Of a DNA stretch of 64,000 nt, positions 8,654 to 17,266 are shown piece after piece; the first letter of the stretch is position 1; every line of letters begins with the position of its first letter. The notes under the pieces are model-generated. The model was not told the origin of the DNA. It made no database searches and saw nothing but the letters and a program-made list of their open reading frames with translations. A program made the position numbers and the translations under genes. This DNA comes from Sphingomonas lycopersici (GTDB taxonomy: Bacteria; Pseudomonadota; Alphaproteobacteria; Sphingomonadales; Sphingomonadaceae): assembly GCF_026130605.1 (NCBI RefSeq), contig NZ_JANFAU010000003.1:186001-250000 (forward strand). Reading direction: 5' to 3'.

Positions 8654-9643
8654 TCAATTGGGCTTGAGCACCAGGATATGGAACGTCCCCGGCGCCGCGC
8701 CGGGGCGCTTGCCTTGCGACGCCACCAAAGTCGCGGTGGGCAGATAGACCATCCCGGTCACCGGATCGACCGCACCGGTGCGCGCGCCGGGCGCGGTCTT
8801 GATCTTGGCCTTGGGCGTCACCCGCGCGGCGGACAGATCGAGCACGTCGAGCGTCCCGTCCTGCCCCGCCGGGATCAGCGCGACCTTGCGCCGCGCGTCG
8901 ATCATCACCGCATCGGGGCCGCGCCCGATCGGGACGCGCTGCGCGAGCCTGCCCGTCGCCAGATCGACCACCGCGGCGACGCCGTTGCCGCACGCGCTCA
9001 CCAGTCGCGCGTGGGGGGCATCGAGCCCCAGCCCGGTCGGCCCCTCGCAGCCGGGCAGCGCGATCGGCTTGCCTATGGTGCCTTGGGCGAGATCGACCAC
9101 CTCGATCTCATTGGCGTCCTCATTGTTGATGTAGAGCGTGCGGCCGCGGATCGCGGGATATTCGAGCCCCGGCTTGACCCGGATCGTCCGCATCACGCGG
9201 TGCGCAGTCACGTCGATCTCCGCCACCGTGCCGGCGGCGGCGTTCATCGTCAGCAGATGGCCGGTGCCGCGATCGACGATCGCCGCATCGGGCTTGCGAT
9301 CGACCGCGACGCTCGCGCTTTGCGTGCCGCGCGCGGGATCGAAGAAGCGAACGCTGTCGTCGCCACCGCTGGTCACCGCCAGTTCGCGGGTGGCGAGCGG
9401 CACCACCGCGTGGCTGTGCGCGACCGGACCGAGCGGCGTCGCCGCGCGCATCGTGGCGAGATCGACCACCGCCACCGCGTCATTGTGCGCGACATAGAGT
9501 TTGCGCGCGAGCGGATCGACCGTCGCATAATCCCAGCCGCCGTCGCCGGGGACGGAAATCGCGGGCTGCATGCGGTAGCTTTGCGCGCCGGCGGCGGTCA
9601 CAGCGGCGAGCCCGGCCAGCGCGAACGTGATCGTGCGAAACAT
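8654..9643 (-). CDS. Secreted YVTN-type beta-propeller protein (YncE-like)
   Basis: The protein is 329 aa from the ATG at 9643, which has AAGGAG upstream. A signal peptide (MFRTITFALAGLAAVTAAGA) precedes repeated propeller blades of the form LYVAHNDAVAVVDLATM, VRFFDPA, LYINNEDANEIEVVDLA, and VAAVVDLATGRLAQRVPIG. Such YVTN/YncE propellers are periplasmic or extracellular and often bind metals or cell-surface partners; their reaction is usually unknown. It is the first gene of the unit with the response regulator (46-bp gap) and kinase, so it may serve as an accessory sensor or as a target of the system. Its promoter region is shared with the efflux operon (139 bp). Confidence 0.85.
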   Translation of the reverse strand: MFRTITFALAGLAAVTAAGAQSYRMQPAISVPGDGGWDYATVDPLARKLYVAHNDAVAVVDLATMRAATPLGPVAHSHAVVPLATRELAVTSGGDDSVRFFDPARGTQSASVAVDRKPDAAIVDRGTGHLLTMNAAAGTVAEIDVTAHRVMRTIRVKPGLEYPAIRGRTLYINNEDANEIEVVDLAQGTIGKPIALPGCEGPTGLGLDAPHARLVSACGNGVAAVVDLATGRLAQRVPIGRGPDAVMIDARRKVALIPAGQDGTLDVLDLSAARVTPKAKIKTAPGARTGAVDPVTGMVYLPTATLVASQGKRPGAAPGTFHILVLKPN

Positions 9644-9782
9644 CGAGCGAGTCTCCTTCGCGCGATTTTGCCGTCGCACCGCCCCTCGCCGCCAGCGCTT
9701 TCGGCAACATTGGGATAATACAATGTCGGCGGGCATCGCGCTGGGTTTATGGGCCAAATCCGACGAGACGACGGACGCCGCC

Positions 9783-11123
9783 ATGACCATTCGATTGCCC
9801 GGCCACCTGATGCCGCTCGCGCTTGCCGCGCTGGCGGGTGGCTGCGCGCATTACCAGCCGGCGCCGCTCGCCGAACGCCCCGCGCTGGTCGCCACGCTGC
9901 CCGATGTCCCGACGCACCCGCTGTCGGCGGCCGAGGTGGCGACGCTCGCGGTGGCGCGCGATCCCGATCTCGTAGCCGCGCGCACCAAAGGCGGCGTCGC
10001 CGAAGCGCAATTGGTGCAGGCCGGGGTGCTGCCCAATCCTTCGCTGACCGGCGCCTTCCTGCCGCTGATCTCGGGCGCGGGGACGGTGCCGGCGTGGAAC
10101 CTCGGGCTGGCGCAGGATATCAAGGCATTGCTCGTCTATCGCCCCAAGCGCCGCGGCGCGCGCGACAGCGCGGCGCAGGTCCGCGCCGATCTGTTGTGGC
10201 AGGAATGGCAAGTCGCGGGCGAGGCGCGCCAGCTCGCCACCGATATCGCCAGCCGCGACCAGACCCGCCTGCTGCTCCAGGAAGCGGTGACGATCCTCGA
10301 GCATCGCTATCGGGTCACCCAGCGCGCGCTGACGGCGGGCGACGTGACCTTGGTGACCGCCGCGCCGAGCGCAGTCGGCTATCAGCAGGCGCGAACCAAT
10401 CTGCAGACGCTCGACCAGCAGCAATTGCAGGATCGGCACAAGCTCAACGCCTTGCTCGGCCTCACGCCCGACGCAGCCTTGCCGCTCGCGCCGGTCGGGG
10501 CCGTCGCGCCGCTCGATATCGCCGCCGCACGCGCCGCGCTCGATACGCTCCCGGCGCGGCGCCCCGATCTGCTCGCGCTGCGCTTCGGCTATGCCGCGCA
10601 GGACGAGGCGCTGCGCGCGGCGATCCTCGCGCAATTCCCCGATCTGATCCTCGGCGGCAACGCGTCGAGCGACAACAGCCGGGTGGTCAATGCCGGCCCG
10701 ACCGCGCAGCTCGGCCTCCCGCTGTTCGATCGCAACCAGGGCAATGTCGCGATCGCGCGCGCCACGCGCGAACAGCTCCGCGCCGAATATGCCGCGCGGC
10801 TCTCGGCGACGGTCGGGCAGGTCGGCGCGCTGCTCTCGGAGCTGGCGCAACTGCGCGACCAGCTCGCCACGGTCGAGCGCGACCTCCCCGCCGCGCGCGC
10901 TGCCGCCGTGCGGGCGAGCGCCGCGTTCGGCAATGCCGCGCTCGACGAGCGCGCTTACGTCGATCTCGTCACCAACCGCTTCACGAAGGAACAGGAAGTG
11001 CAGACGCTGAAACTCGCGCTGCTCGACCGGCAGATCGCGATCGAGGCGCTGATCGGCGCCGGGCTGCCGGGGGTCGATACCCTCGGGCTGATCGATCCGG
11101 GGACCAAGGGGGCCGCCCGATGA
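9783..11123 (+). CDS. RND efflux outer-membrane channel lipoprotein (TolC/CusC/OprM family)
   Basis: This is a 446-aa protein from ATG 9783. It opens with a lipoprotein signal ending ALAGGC (Cys21), then two repeats of the outer-membrane efflux protein fold: long coiled-coil helices (VATLAVARDPDLVAARTKGG, QLVQAGVLPNPSLTG; and LRFGYAAQDEALRAAILAQFP, DLILGGNASS). Alternative upstream starts at 9723 and 9627 would bury the lipobox, so they are unlikely. It is the first gene of a three-gene operon; its stop overlaps the adaptor's start (ATGA). It forms the outer-membrane exit duct of the tripartite pump. Confidence 0.9.
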   Translation: MTIRLPGHLMPLALAALAGGCAHYQPAPLAERPALVATLPDVPTHPLSAAEVATLAVARDPDLVAARTKGGVAEAQLVQAGVLPNPSLTGAFLPLISGAGTVPAWNLGLAQDIKALLVYRPKRRGARDSAAQVRADLLWQEWQVAGEARQLATDIASRDQTRLLLQEAVTILEHRYRVTQRALTAGDVTLVTAAPSAVGYQQARTNLQTLDQQQLQDRHKLNALLGLTPDAALPLAPVGAVAPLDIAAARAALDTLPARRPDLLALRFGYAAQDEALRAAILAQFPDLILGGNASSDNSRVVNAGPTAQLGLPLFDRNQGNVAIARATREQLRAEYAARLSATVGQVGALLSELAQLRDQLATVERDLPAARAAAVRASAAFGNAALDERAYVDLVTNRFTKEQEVQTLKLALLDRQIAIEALIGAGLPGVDTLGLIDPGTKGAAR

Positions 11124-12307
11124 AGCGCGTCGCAACGATCCTCCTTGCGTTGCCGCTCGCGGCATGCGGCGCGGGCGAGCCGGCCGACGAGGGCGCGCGC
11201 GGCACCGCTTTGGTCTCCACCGTCGCGCCGCAGCAGGGCAGCCTGCCGCGGGTGATCGAGGCTTATGGGCAGGCGGTGCCCGCGGCCAATGGCACGGTGA
11301 CGTTGAGCGTTCAGCAACCGGGGCAGGTCGTCGCGGTGCCGGCGGTGGCGGGGACGACCGTCGCCGCGGGCCAGCCGATCGTCATATTCGCGCTCGCCCC
11401 CGCGGCGCGCAGCGCGTGGCAGCAGGCGGCGAGCGCGGTGAAGGCGGCGGAATCGCAGCGCGAAACGACCGCGCGGCTGGTGACCCAGCAGCTCGCCACG
11501 CGCGACCAGCTCGTTCAGGCCGAAAAAGCCGTCATCGACGCGCGTGTTGCGCTCGACGCGCTGGCCAAGGAAGGCGCCGGTGCGGCGACGATGACATTGC
11601 GCGCACCATTCGCCGGGGTGGTCAGCACCGTCCCCGTAGCGCCGGGCGACCGCACCCAGCCGGGGCAGGCGCTGGCGACGGTCGCGCGCGCCGGGGCGCT
11701 GATCGTGACGGTCGGGGTCGACCCTGCGCGGCGCGGCGATCTGCGCGTCGGGGCGCCGGTGACGCTGACCCGGCTCGAGGGCGGCGCATCGGTGACCGGG
11801 CATGTCCAGCGGGTCGATGCGATACTCAACCCGCGCACCCGCCAGATCGATGTCGATATCGCCTATCCGGCGGGCGCGATCCTTTCCGGCGAAGCGATGA
11901 AGGTCGCGATCGAAACCGGTACCGCGCAAGGCTGGCGCGTGCCGCATCGCGCGGTGGTGATCGACGCGGACGGCAAGGCCAATGTGTTCCAGATCGTCGG
12001 CGGCAAGGCCAAGGCGGTGCCGGTGACGATCGCGGTCGCGCGATCGGACGACGATCTCGTTACCGGCGCGATCGATCCCCACGCCCGGCTGATCGTCGAC
12101 GGCGCCTATCAGGTGGGGGACGGTGATGCGGTGCGCGTGGGAGCTGATCGTCACGCCGCGGCTTCGCGCGGCACTGGCTCCGCCGCCCGGCGTCATCCCG
12201 GCCTTGAGCCGGGATCCATCATGCCTCAGGCGCGGCGGCAGGAAGTTCTTGCCCTGCGCTTGCCTCCCGATGGACCCCGGCTCAAGGCCGGGGCGACGGA
12301 GGAATGA
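11120..12307 (+). CDS. RND efflux periplasmic adaptor lipoprotein (HlyD/MFP family) with repeat-derived C-terminus
   Basis: The protein is 395 aa. A lipoprotein signal ends LAAC (Cys16). The lipoyl/barrel-sandwich halves (QQPGQVVAVPAVAGTTVAAG; LRAPFAGVVSTVPVAPGDR) flank a short alpha-hairpin, followed by beta-barrel and membrane-proximal domains up to about residue 350. Residues 358-395 (starting RHPGLEPGS) are encoded entirely by an inverted-repeat element at 12191-12298 and have no adaptor homology. The stop overlaps the pump's start codon (ATGA). The adaptor bridges the inner-membrane pump and outer-membrane channel. The tail is probably tolerated because the C-terminus of adaptors is near the inner membrane and variable. 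Confidence 0.9.
   Translation: MKRVATILLALPLAACGAGEPADEGARGTALVSTVAPQQGSLPRVIEAYGQAVPAANGTVTLSVQQPGQVVAVPAVAGTTVAAGQPIVIFALAPAARSAWQQAASAVKAAESQRETTARLVTQQLATRDQLVQAEKAVIDARVALDALAKEGAGAATMTLRAPFAGVVSTVPVAPGDRTQPGQALATVARAGALIVTVGVDPARRGDLRVGAPVTLTRLEGGASVTGHVQRVDAILNPRTRQIDVDIAYPAGAILSGEAMKVAIETGTAQGWRVPHRAVVIDADGKANVFQIVGGKAKAVPVTIAVARSDDDLVTGAIDPHARLIVDGAYQVGDGDAVRVGADRHAAASRGTGSAARRHPGLEPGSIMPQARRQEVLALRLPPDGPRLKAGATEE
12191..12298. repeat. Inverted-repeat element inside the 3' end of the efflux adaptor gene
   Basis: Arms of 28 bp (12191-12218 and 12271-12298) match at 25 of 28 positions as reverse complements; a second, inner imperfect stem (AGGCGCGGCGGCA against the stretch around 12250-12262) fills the middle. 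The element is read in frame as the last 38 codons of the adaptor. The GGAGGA ribosome site of the pump gene begins at its right end. Confidence 0.85.
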
Positions 12308-15300
12308 CCTACGCCGCCCTGCTCGCGCGCCAATCGCGTGCGCTGGTGACGATTGCGGTCGCGCTGGCGATCGCGGGGCTGGTCGCGGCCTTGTCGCTGC
12401 CGGTGGGGCTGTTCCCGCAGGTGTCGTTCCCGCGCGTCGTGGTCGACATCGACGCGGGTTCGCGCCCCGCCGACCAGACCGCACGCAGCGTCACCACCCC
12501 GGTCGAACAGGCGTTACGCGCGGTGCCGGGGGTGCAGAACGTCCGCTCCGAAACGACCCGCGGGTCGGCGCAGATCTCGATCGACTTCGGCTGGGGGCGT
12601 GACATGACTGCCTCCACCTTGCTGGTCGAGGCGGCGATGTCGCGCGCGCTCGGCGCGCTGCCGCCCGGGACGAGCTATAACGTCCGGCGGATGGACCCGA
12701 CGGTCTTCCCGATCATCTCCTACGCGCTCGAATCCGATCGCACCTCGCCCGCCGAGCTGCAGAATTTCGCGCGTTACCAGCTCGTGCCGCTGCTCAGCGG
12801 CATCTCCGGGCTGGCGCGCGCGGACGTGCAAGGCGGCGATACCGCCGAGGTCGAGGTGCTCGCCGATCCCGCGCGGCTCGCCGCGCACGGGCTCGCGATG
12901 AGCGACCTTTCGACCGCGATCGCCAACGGCAATGTGCTGAGCGCGGTCGGGCGGGTGCAGGATCGCGGGCGGCTCTCGCTGGTCGTCGCCGACCGCACCC
13001 TCCCTGGCGCCGCGGCGGTGGGCGAGGTGGTGGTGAAGGCCGATCCCGCCGGGGTGGTACGCGTCCGCGACGTCGCGAGCGTCCAGCCCGGCGTCGCCCC
13101 GCAATGGATGCACGTCAGCGAGGACGGGCGCCGCGCTGTGCTGCTCAACATCTACGAACAGCCCGACGGCAACGCGGTGCGCATCGCGCAAACGGTACAG
13201 CAGAAGCTCGCCGCGGTCCGCCTGCCCTCCGGCACGCGGCTCGTCTCCTGGTACGACCAGAGCGAGCTGGTGACGCAATCGCTCGCCAGCGTGCGCGATG
13301 CGGTGCTGATCGGGCTGGTACTCGCGGCGCTCGTGCTGCTGCTGTTCCTGCGCAACTGGCGGATCACGCTCGTTGCCGCGCTGATCGTCCCCGCGACCCT
13401 GGCGGCAACGGTGCTGGTGCTGACGATCTGCGGGATGAGCTTCAACATCATGACGCTGGGCGGGATCGCCGCCGCGGTCGGGCTGCTGATCGACGATGTG
13501 ATCGTGATGGTCGAGCATATTGTGCGCCGTGCCGGGACCGGCGGCGGGCGCGCCGCGGTGCTCCCCGCCGCGCGCGAGTTCATGACGCCGCTCACCGGAT
13601 CGAGCCTCGCGACGCTGATCGTCTTCCTGCCCTTGTCGTTCCTCACCGGGGTGACAGGCGCGTTCTCCAAAGCGCTGTCGCTGACGATGGGCGCGGCGCT
13701 GGCGATCTCCTGGGCGATGACCGCCTTCGTCGTCCCCGTGCTGACCGCGTGGCTGGTCGATTTCGACAAGGTCCACGATCCCGCCGCCGACGGAGAGCAA
13801 GGCCGGCTGTCGCGCTGGCATGCGCGCGGGCTCGACAAATTGTTCGCGCGTCCGTGGCTGCTCGCCGCGATCGGGGTGCCGCTGCTGCTCATCGGTTATC
13901 TCGGCTATGCCAATGTCCCCACCGGCTTCATGCCCAAGGTCGACGAGGGCGGGTTCGTGATGGATTATTATACCCCGCCCGGCACCTCGCTCGACGAGAC
14001 CGAGCGGCGGATGAGCCAGGTCGACGCGCTGATCCGCGCCGATCCCGACGTGCTCACCTTCTCGCGACGGCTCGGCACCGGTCTCGGCGGCGATCTCGGG
14101 CAGAGCTATCACGGCGATTATTTCGTCCGGCTGAAGCCCGATCACGATCGCGCGACCGAGGAAGTCGCCGCCGATGTCGCCAAGCGGATCGGCGCCGAGG
14201 TGCCCGGGGTGCAGATCGAGGTCGCGCAATTGATGGAGGATCTGATCGGCGATCTCACCGCGGTGCCGCAGCCGATCGAGGTCAAATTGTTCGCCGCCGA
14301 TCCGTCGATCCTCACCGATCAGGCGCGCAAGGTCGCCGCCGCGATCGGCAAGGTTTCGGGCGTGGTCGAGGTGAAGGACGGGGTGCAGCTTGCCGGCGAT
14401 GCAATCGACGTGCGGATCGATCCGGTCCGCGCCGGGTTCGAGGGGGTGACCCCGGCCGATGTGCAGAATGCGATCGACGCCGCGCTCAACGGCGTGGTCG
14501 CAACCACCCTCCCCCAGCCCTCGCGCTCGGTGAACGTGCGCGTCCGCCTGCCGGCGGCGATGACGCTGACCCGTGAGGAACTCGCGACGCTGCCGATCCG
14601 CGCGGGCGACGGGCATGTGTTCCAGCTTTCGCGCGTCGCCGATCTCGTGCCGGTCACCGGCCAGCCGCAGATCGCGCGCGAGAATCTCGAGCCGATGGTC
14701 GCGGTCACCGGGCGGATCCAGGCGCGCGGGCTCGGCGCGACGATCGCCGATATCCGCGCCGTGCTCGCCCGGCCGGGGATGCTCGCGCCGGGGGTTCGCT
14801 ACGAACTGGGCGGGCTCTACCAGCAACAGCAGATCGCCTTCGCCGGGCTGACCAAGGTGTTCCTCGCCGCTTTGGTCGCCGAATTCGCGCTGCTGCTCGT
14901 GCTCTATCGCCGCTTTACCACCCCGCTGGTGGTGATCGGCTGCTCGCTCGTCTCGACCACCGCGGTGTTCACCGCGCTCTGGATCACTGGGGTCGATCTC
15001 AACATCACCGCGCTGATGGGGATGACGATGATCATCGGCATCGGCACCGAAATGGCGATCTTCTATGTCAGCGAATATCAGGAGCTGACGCGGCACATGC
15101 CGCGCGCCGAGGCACTGCGCGAAGCGAGCCGTAACCGGCTGCGCCCGATCACGATGACGACGCTCGCCGCGATCCTGACGCTCCTGCCGCTGGCGCTCGC
15201 GATCGGTTCGGGCGCGGGGATCCAGCAGCCGCTGGCGATCGCGATCATCGCCGGGCTGCTGCTGCAATATCCGCTGGTGCTGCTCGCGATGCCGGTGCTG

Positions 15301-15336
15301 TTGGGGTTGTTGCCGGCGGAGAAGGCGGAGGCATAG
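12304..15336 (+). CDS. RND efflux inner-membrane pump
   Basis: The 1010-aa protein has the RND pattern of 12 membrane segments in two halves, each with a large periplasmic loop. The first segment is near residues 14-32. Segment 4 carries the proton-relay acidic residues (GGIAAAVGLLIDDVIVMVEH, about residues 388-407). The second half has TSTA-like VVIGCSLVSTTAVF, NITALMGMTMIIGIGTEMA and a helix ending near MPVLLGLLP. The acidic-pair motif is closer to HAE (hydrophobe) pumps than to the heavy-metal CusA consensus, so I do not assign metal specificity. The ribosome site GGAGGA falls at the edge of a repeat element. It is probably controlled by the divergent two-component system. Confidence 0.95.
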   Translation: MTYAALLARQSRALVTIAVALAIAGLVAALSLPVGLFPQVSFPRVVVDIDAGSRPADQTARSVTTPVEQALRAVPGVQNVRSETTRGSAQISIDFGWGRDMTASTLLVEAAMSRALGALPPGTSYNVRRMDPTVFPIISYALESDRTSPAELQNFARYQLVPLLSGISGLARADVQGGDTAEVEVLADPARLAAHGLAMSDLSTAIANGNVLSAVGRVQDRGRLSLVVADRTLPGAAAVGEVVVKADPAGVVRVRDVASVQPGVAPQWMHVSEDGRRAVLLNIYEQPDGNAVRIAQTVQQKLAAVRLPSGTRLVSWYDQSELVTQSLASVRDAVLIGLVLAALVLLLFLRNWRITLVAALIVPATLAATVLVLTICGMSFNIMTLGGIAAAVGLLIDDVIVMVEHIVRRAGTGGGRAAVLPAAREFMTPLTGSSLATLIVFLPLSFLTGVTGAFSKALSLTMGAALAISWAMTAFVVPVLTAWLVDFDKVHDPAADGEQGRLSRWHARGLDKLFARPWLLAAIGVPLLLIGYLGYANVPTGFMPKVDEGGFVMDYYTPPGTSLDETERRMSQVDALIRADPDVLTFSRRLGTGLGGDLGQSYHGDYFVRLKPDHDRATEEVAADVAKRIGAEVPGVQIEVAQLMEDLIGDLTAVPQPIEVKLFAADPSILTDQARKVAAAIGKVSGVVEVKDGVQLAGDAIDVRIDPVRAGFEGVTPADVQNAIDAALNGVVATTLPQPSRSVNVRVRLPAAMTLTREELATLPIRAGDGHVFQLSRVADLVPVTGQPQIARENLEPMVAVTGRIQARGLGATIADIRAVLARPGMLAPGVRYELGGLYQQQQIAFAGLTKVFLAALVAEFALLLVLYRRFTTPLVVIGCSLVSTTAVFTALWITGVDLNITALMGMTMIIGIGTEMAIFYVSEYQELTRHMPRAEALREASRNRLRPITMTTLAAILTLLPLALAIGSGAGIQQPLAIAIIAGLLLQYPLVLLAMPVLLGLLPAEKAEA

Positions 15337-15353
15337 CCGCCTGCTACAAACCT

Positions 15354-15472
15354 CCGTTCGGGCTGAGCTTGTCGAAGCCCTGCACTTTTCTTCACACGAG
15401 GAAGCGCCGCCCTTCGGCGGGCCCATGAAAGTATTACTTTCATGGGCGCCCTCACAAGCTCAGGGCGAACGG
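15354..15472. repeat. Dispersed palindromic repeat (family A) with an inserted hairpin
   Basis: Outer arms 15354-15372 and 15454-15472 are inverted copies (17 of 19 positions) with the core CCGTTCGGGCTGAGCTTGT. Inside lies a perfect hairpin, 12-bp arms with a 3-base loop, at 15421-15447 (GCCCATGAAAGT). A related copy is at 62559-62643. The right arm supplies the last codons and stop of the convergent IclR gene, and the whole element separates it from the RND pump gene, so it may also end transcription from both sides. Confidence 0.85.
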
Positions 15473-16233
15473 GCGGGAGAGGTTCTAACCCCCGCCAGTG
15501 CTCGCTCGATCTCCCCGGCGCAGCGCCGCAACCGGCGCAACACCGGCGCGCTTACCGGCCGCGGCGGAGAGGCGGAGGCGGACAGCGCCGCGATCACCGC
15601 CCCGCCCGCATCGCGGATCGGCACCGCGATACAGCCGAGCCCTTCGACCACCTCCTCCGCATCGGTCGCGAAATCATGCGCGCGGACCTGCGCGAGATGC
15701 GCGCGGATCGCCTCCGGGACGATGATCGTCGCGCGCGTCAGCGCGACGAACGGGCCATTGGCAAGATATTGATCGAGCGCCTCATCGGGCAGATGCGCGA
15801 GCAGCAGCTTGCCGATCCCCGAGCAATAGGCCTCCAGCTCCATTCCCTCGCGGGTGAACAGCGGGAAATCGATCGGCTCCTTGACCAGATAGCTCACCAT
15901 ATCGCCGCGCATCACCCCGAGGTGGACGACCATCCCGGTCGCGCCCGCCAGCCGGCGCAACGCCGGGCGCGCGATCCGCGCGAGCAAGGCATGGCTGCGC
16001 GCCGCCGCGCCGAGCTGGGTCAACCCCGCCGAGGCCGCATAGCGCCCCTGCCCCACCCGGATCAGCAGCCCGTGGCGCACCAGCGCCGCGACAAGGCGAT
16101 GCGCGGTGGACAGTGGCAAGGCGAGATCCGCCGCGACCGCCGCCAGCGGGCGCTCGCCATTATCGGCGAGCAGCGCGGCAAGCAGCGCCAGCGCGCGATC
16201 GACGGCGCCACTCTCGGTCTCTTTTCCGGCCAT
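15460..16233 (-). CDS. IclR-family transcriptional regulator
   Basis: This is a 257-aa protein. The N-terminal winged helix ([47 protein letters not shown], residues 9-58) and the C-terminal effector domain ([52 protein letters not shown]) are typical. The last eight residues (RTSPARSP) and stop are read from a palindromic repeat. It is divergent from mhpF with a 91-bp gap containing the short inverted repeat GTCCG-6-CGGAC, so it probably regulates the aldehyde dehydrogenase/aldolase pair in response to an aromatic-pathway intermediate. Confidence 0.92.
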   Translation of the reverse strand: MAGKETESGAVDRALALLAALLADNGERPLAAVAADLALPLSTAHRLVAALVRHGLLIRVGQGRYAASAGLTQLGAAARSHALLARIARPALRRLAGATGMVVHLGVMRGDMVSYLVKEPIDFPLFTREGMELEAYCSGIGKLLLAHLPDEALDQYLANGPFVALTRATIIVPEAIRAHLAQVRAHDFATDAEEVVEGLGCIAVPIRDAGGAVIAALSASASPPRPVSAPVLRRLRRCAGEIERALAGVRTSPARSP

Positions 16234-16242
16234 TCTCTCATT

Positions 16243-16258
16243 GTCCGAGAATCCGGAC
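16243..16258. promoter_or_regulatory. Possible IclR operator between divergent genes
   Basis: The short inverted repeat GTCCG-N6-CGGAC lies 10 bp upstream of the IclR start codon and 66 bp upstream of mhpF. IclR regulators often bind such palindromes in divergent intergenic regions. Five-base arms occur by chance fairly often, so this is tentative. Confidence 0.35.
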
Positions 16259-16324
16259 GTCGGCGCAAGTTGTTCCGCCTCCGCCGCGGGCGTAATTTGC
16301 GCGGGAAATCACGAGGACATGGCG

Positions 16325-17266
16325 ATGAGCGGCAAGGTCAAGGCGGCGATCATCGGTTCGGGCAATATCGGCACCGATCTGATGATCAAGATGGTCAAAT
16401 ATCCCCAGAATATGGAGCTGGTCGCGGTGGTCGGGATCGACGAGGCCTCCGAGGGTCTGGCGATGGCGCGCGAGCGCGGCGTCGCGACGACGCATGAGGG
16501 GATCGACGGGCTCAAGGCGATGGCGGTCTATCCCGAGATCGGCATCGTGTTCGACGCCACCTCGGCCTATGCGCATAAGGTGCATGACGAGGCGTTGCGC
16601 GCCGACGGCAAGCAGGTCGTCGACCTGACCCCCGCGGCGATCGGGCCGTTCACGATCCCCCCGGTCAACATGCATGCGCATCTCGATCAGCCCAACGTCA
16701 ATATGGTGACGTGCGGCGGGCAAGCGACGATCCCGATGGTCGCCGCGGTCAGCCAGGTCGCGACGGTCCACTATGCCGAGATCGTCGCTTCGGTCTCGTC
16801 GCGCTCGGCCGGGCCGGGCACCCGCGCCAATATCGACGAATTTACCCGCACCACCGCGCGCGCGATCGAGGAAGTCGGCGGCGCGGCCAAGGGCAAGGCG
16901 ATCATCATTTTGAACCCGGCCGAACCGCCGATGATCATGCGCGATACGGTGTTCACCTTGTCCGAGGGCGGCGACGAGGCGGCGATCCGCGCCTCGGTCG
17001 CGAAGATGGTCGCCGAGGTGCAGAAATATGTCCCCGGCTATCGGCTCAAGCAGGAAGTGCAGTTCGAGCGCTACGGCGACAACAACAAGCTCAAGATCCC
17101 AGGCCGCGGCGAATTCACCGGCCTCAAGACCTCGATCTTCCTCGAGGTGGAGGGCGCGGGCGATTATCTGCCGAGCTATTCGGGCAATCTCGACATCATG
17201 ACCGCGGCGGCCAAGGCGACCGGCGAGCTGCTGGCGCAACGCATCGCTGAAAAGGTGACCGCATGA
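16325..17266 (+). CDS. mhpF: Acetaldehyde dehydrogenase (acylating)
   Basis: The 313-aa enzyme converts acetaldehyde, NAD+ and CoA to acetyl-CoA and works in complex with the next gene's aldolase. The N-terminal Rossmann motif ([17 protein letters not shown], residues 8-24) and the catalytic cysteine ([12 protein letters not shown], Cys130) are present, as are [18 protein letters not shown] and IILNPAEPP. The ATG at 16325 is chosen because it sits seven bases after GAGGA; the ATG at 16319 is too close to that site. Length fits the MhpF/DmpF/BphJ family. Its stop overlaps the aldolase start (ATGA). The upstream pathway genes (dioxygenases, hydratase) are not in the window. Confidence 0.95.
   Translation: MSGKVKAAIIGSGNIGTDLMIKMVKYPQNMELVAVVGIDEASEGLAMARERGVATTHEGIDGLKAMAVYPEIGIVFDATSAYAHKVHDEALRADGKQVVDLTPAAIGPFTIPPVNMHAHLDQPNVNMVTCGGQATIPMVAAVSQVATVHYAEIVASVSSRSAGPGTRANIDEFTRTTARAIEEVGGAAKGKAIIILNPAEPPMIMRDTVFTLSEGGDEAAIRASVAKMVAEVQKYVPGYRLKQEVQFERYGDNNKLKIPGRGEFTGLKTSIFLEVEGAGDYLPSYSGNLDIMTAAAKATGELLAQRIAEKVTA

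Noticed and set aside
9749..11119. An upstream extension of the adaptor frame across the whole outer-membrane channel gene
   Set aside because: It is an Arg/Ala-rich shadow of the channel gene. The adaptor has its own lipoprotein signal starting at 11120, overlapping the channel's stop.
12514..15426. A 970-codon open frame antisense to the RND pump gene
   Set aside because: High GC with strong third-position bias keeps the opposite frame open. The translation is low-complexity Arg/His/Asp/Gly-rich, has no recognisable domain, and the sense frame is an unmistakable RND pump.
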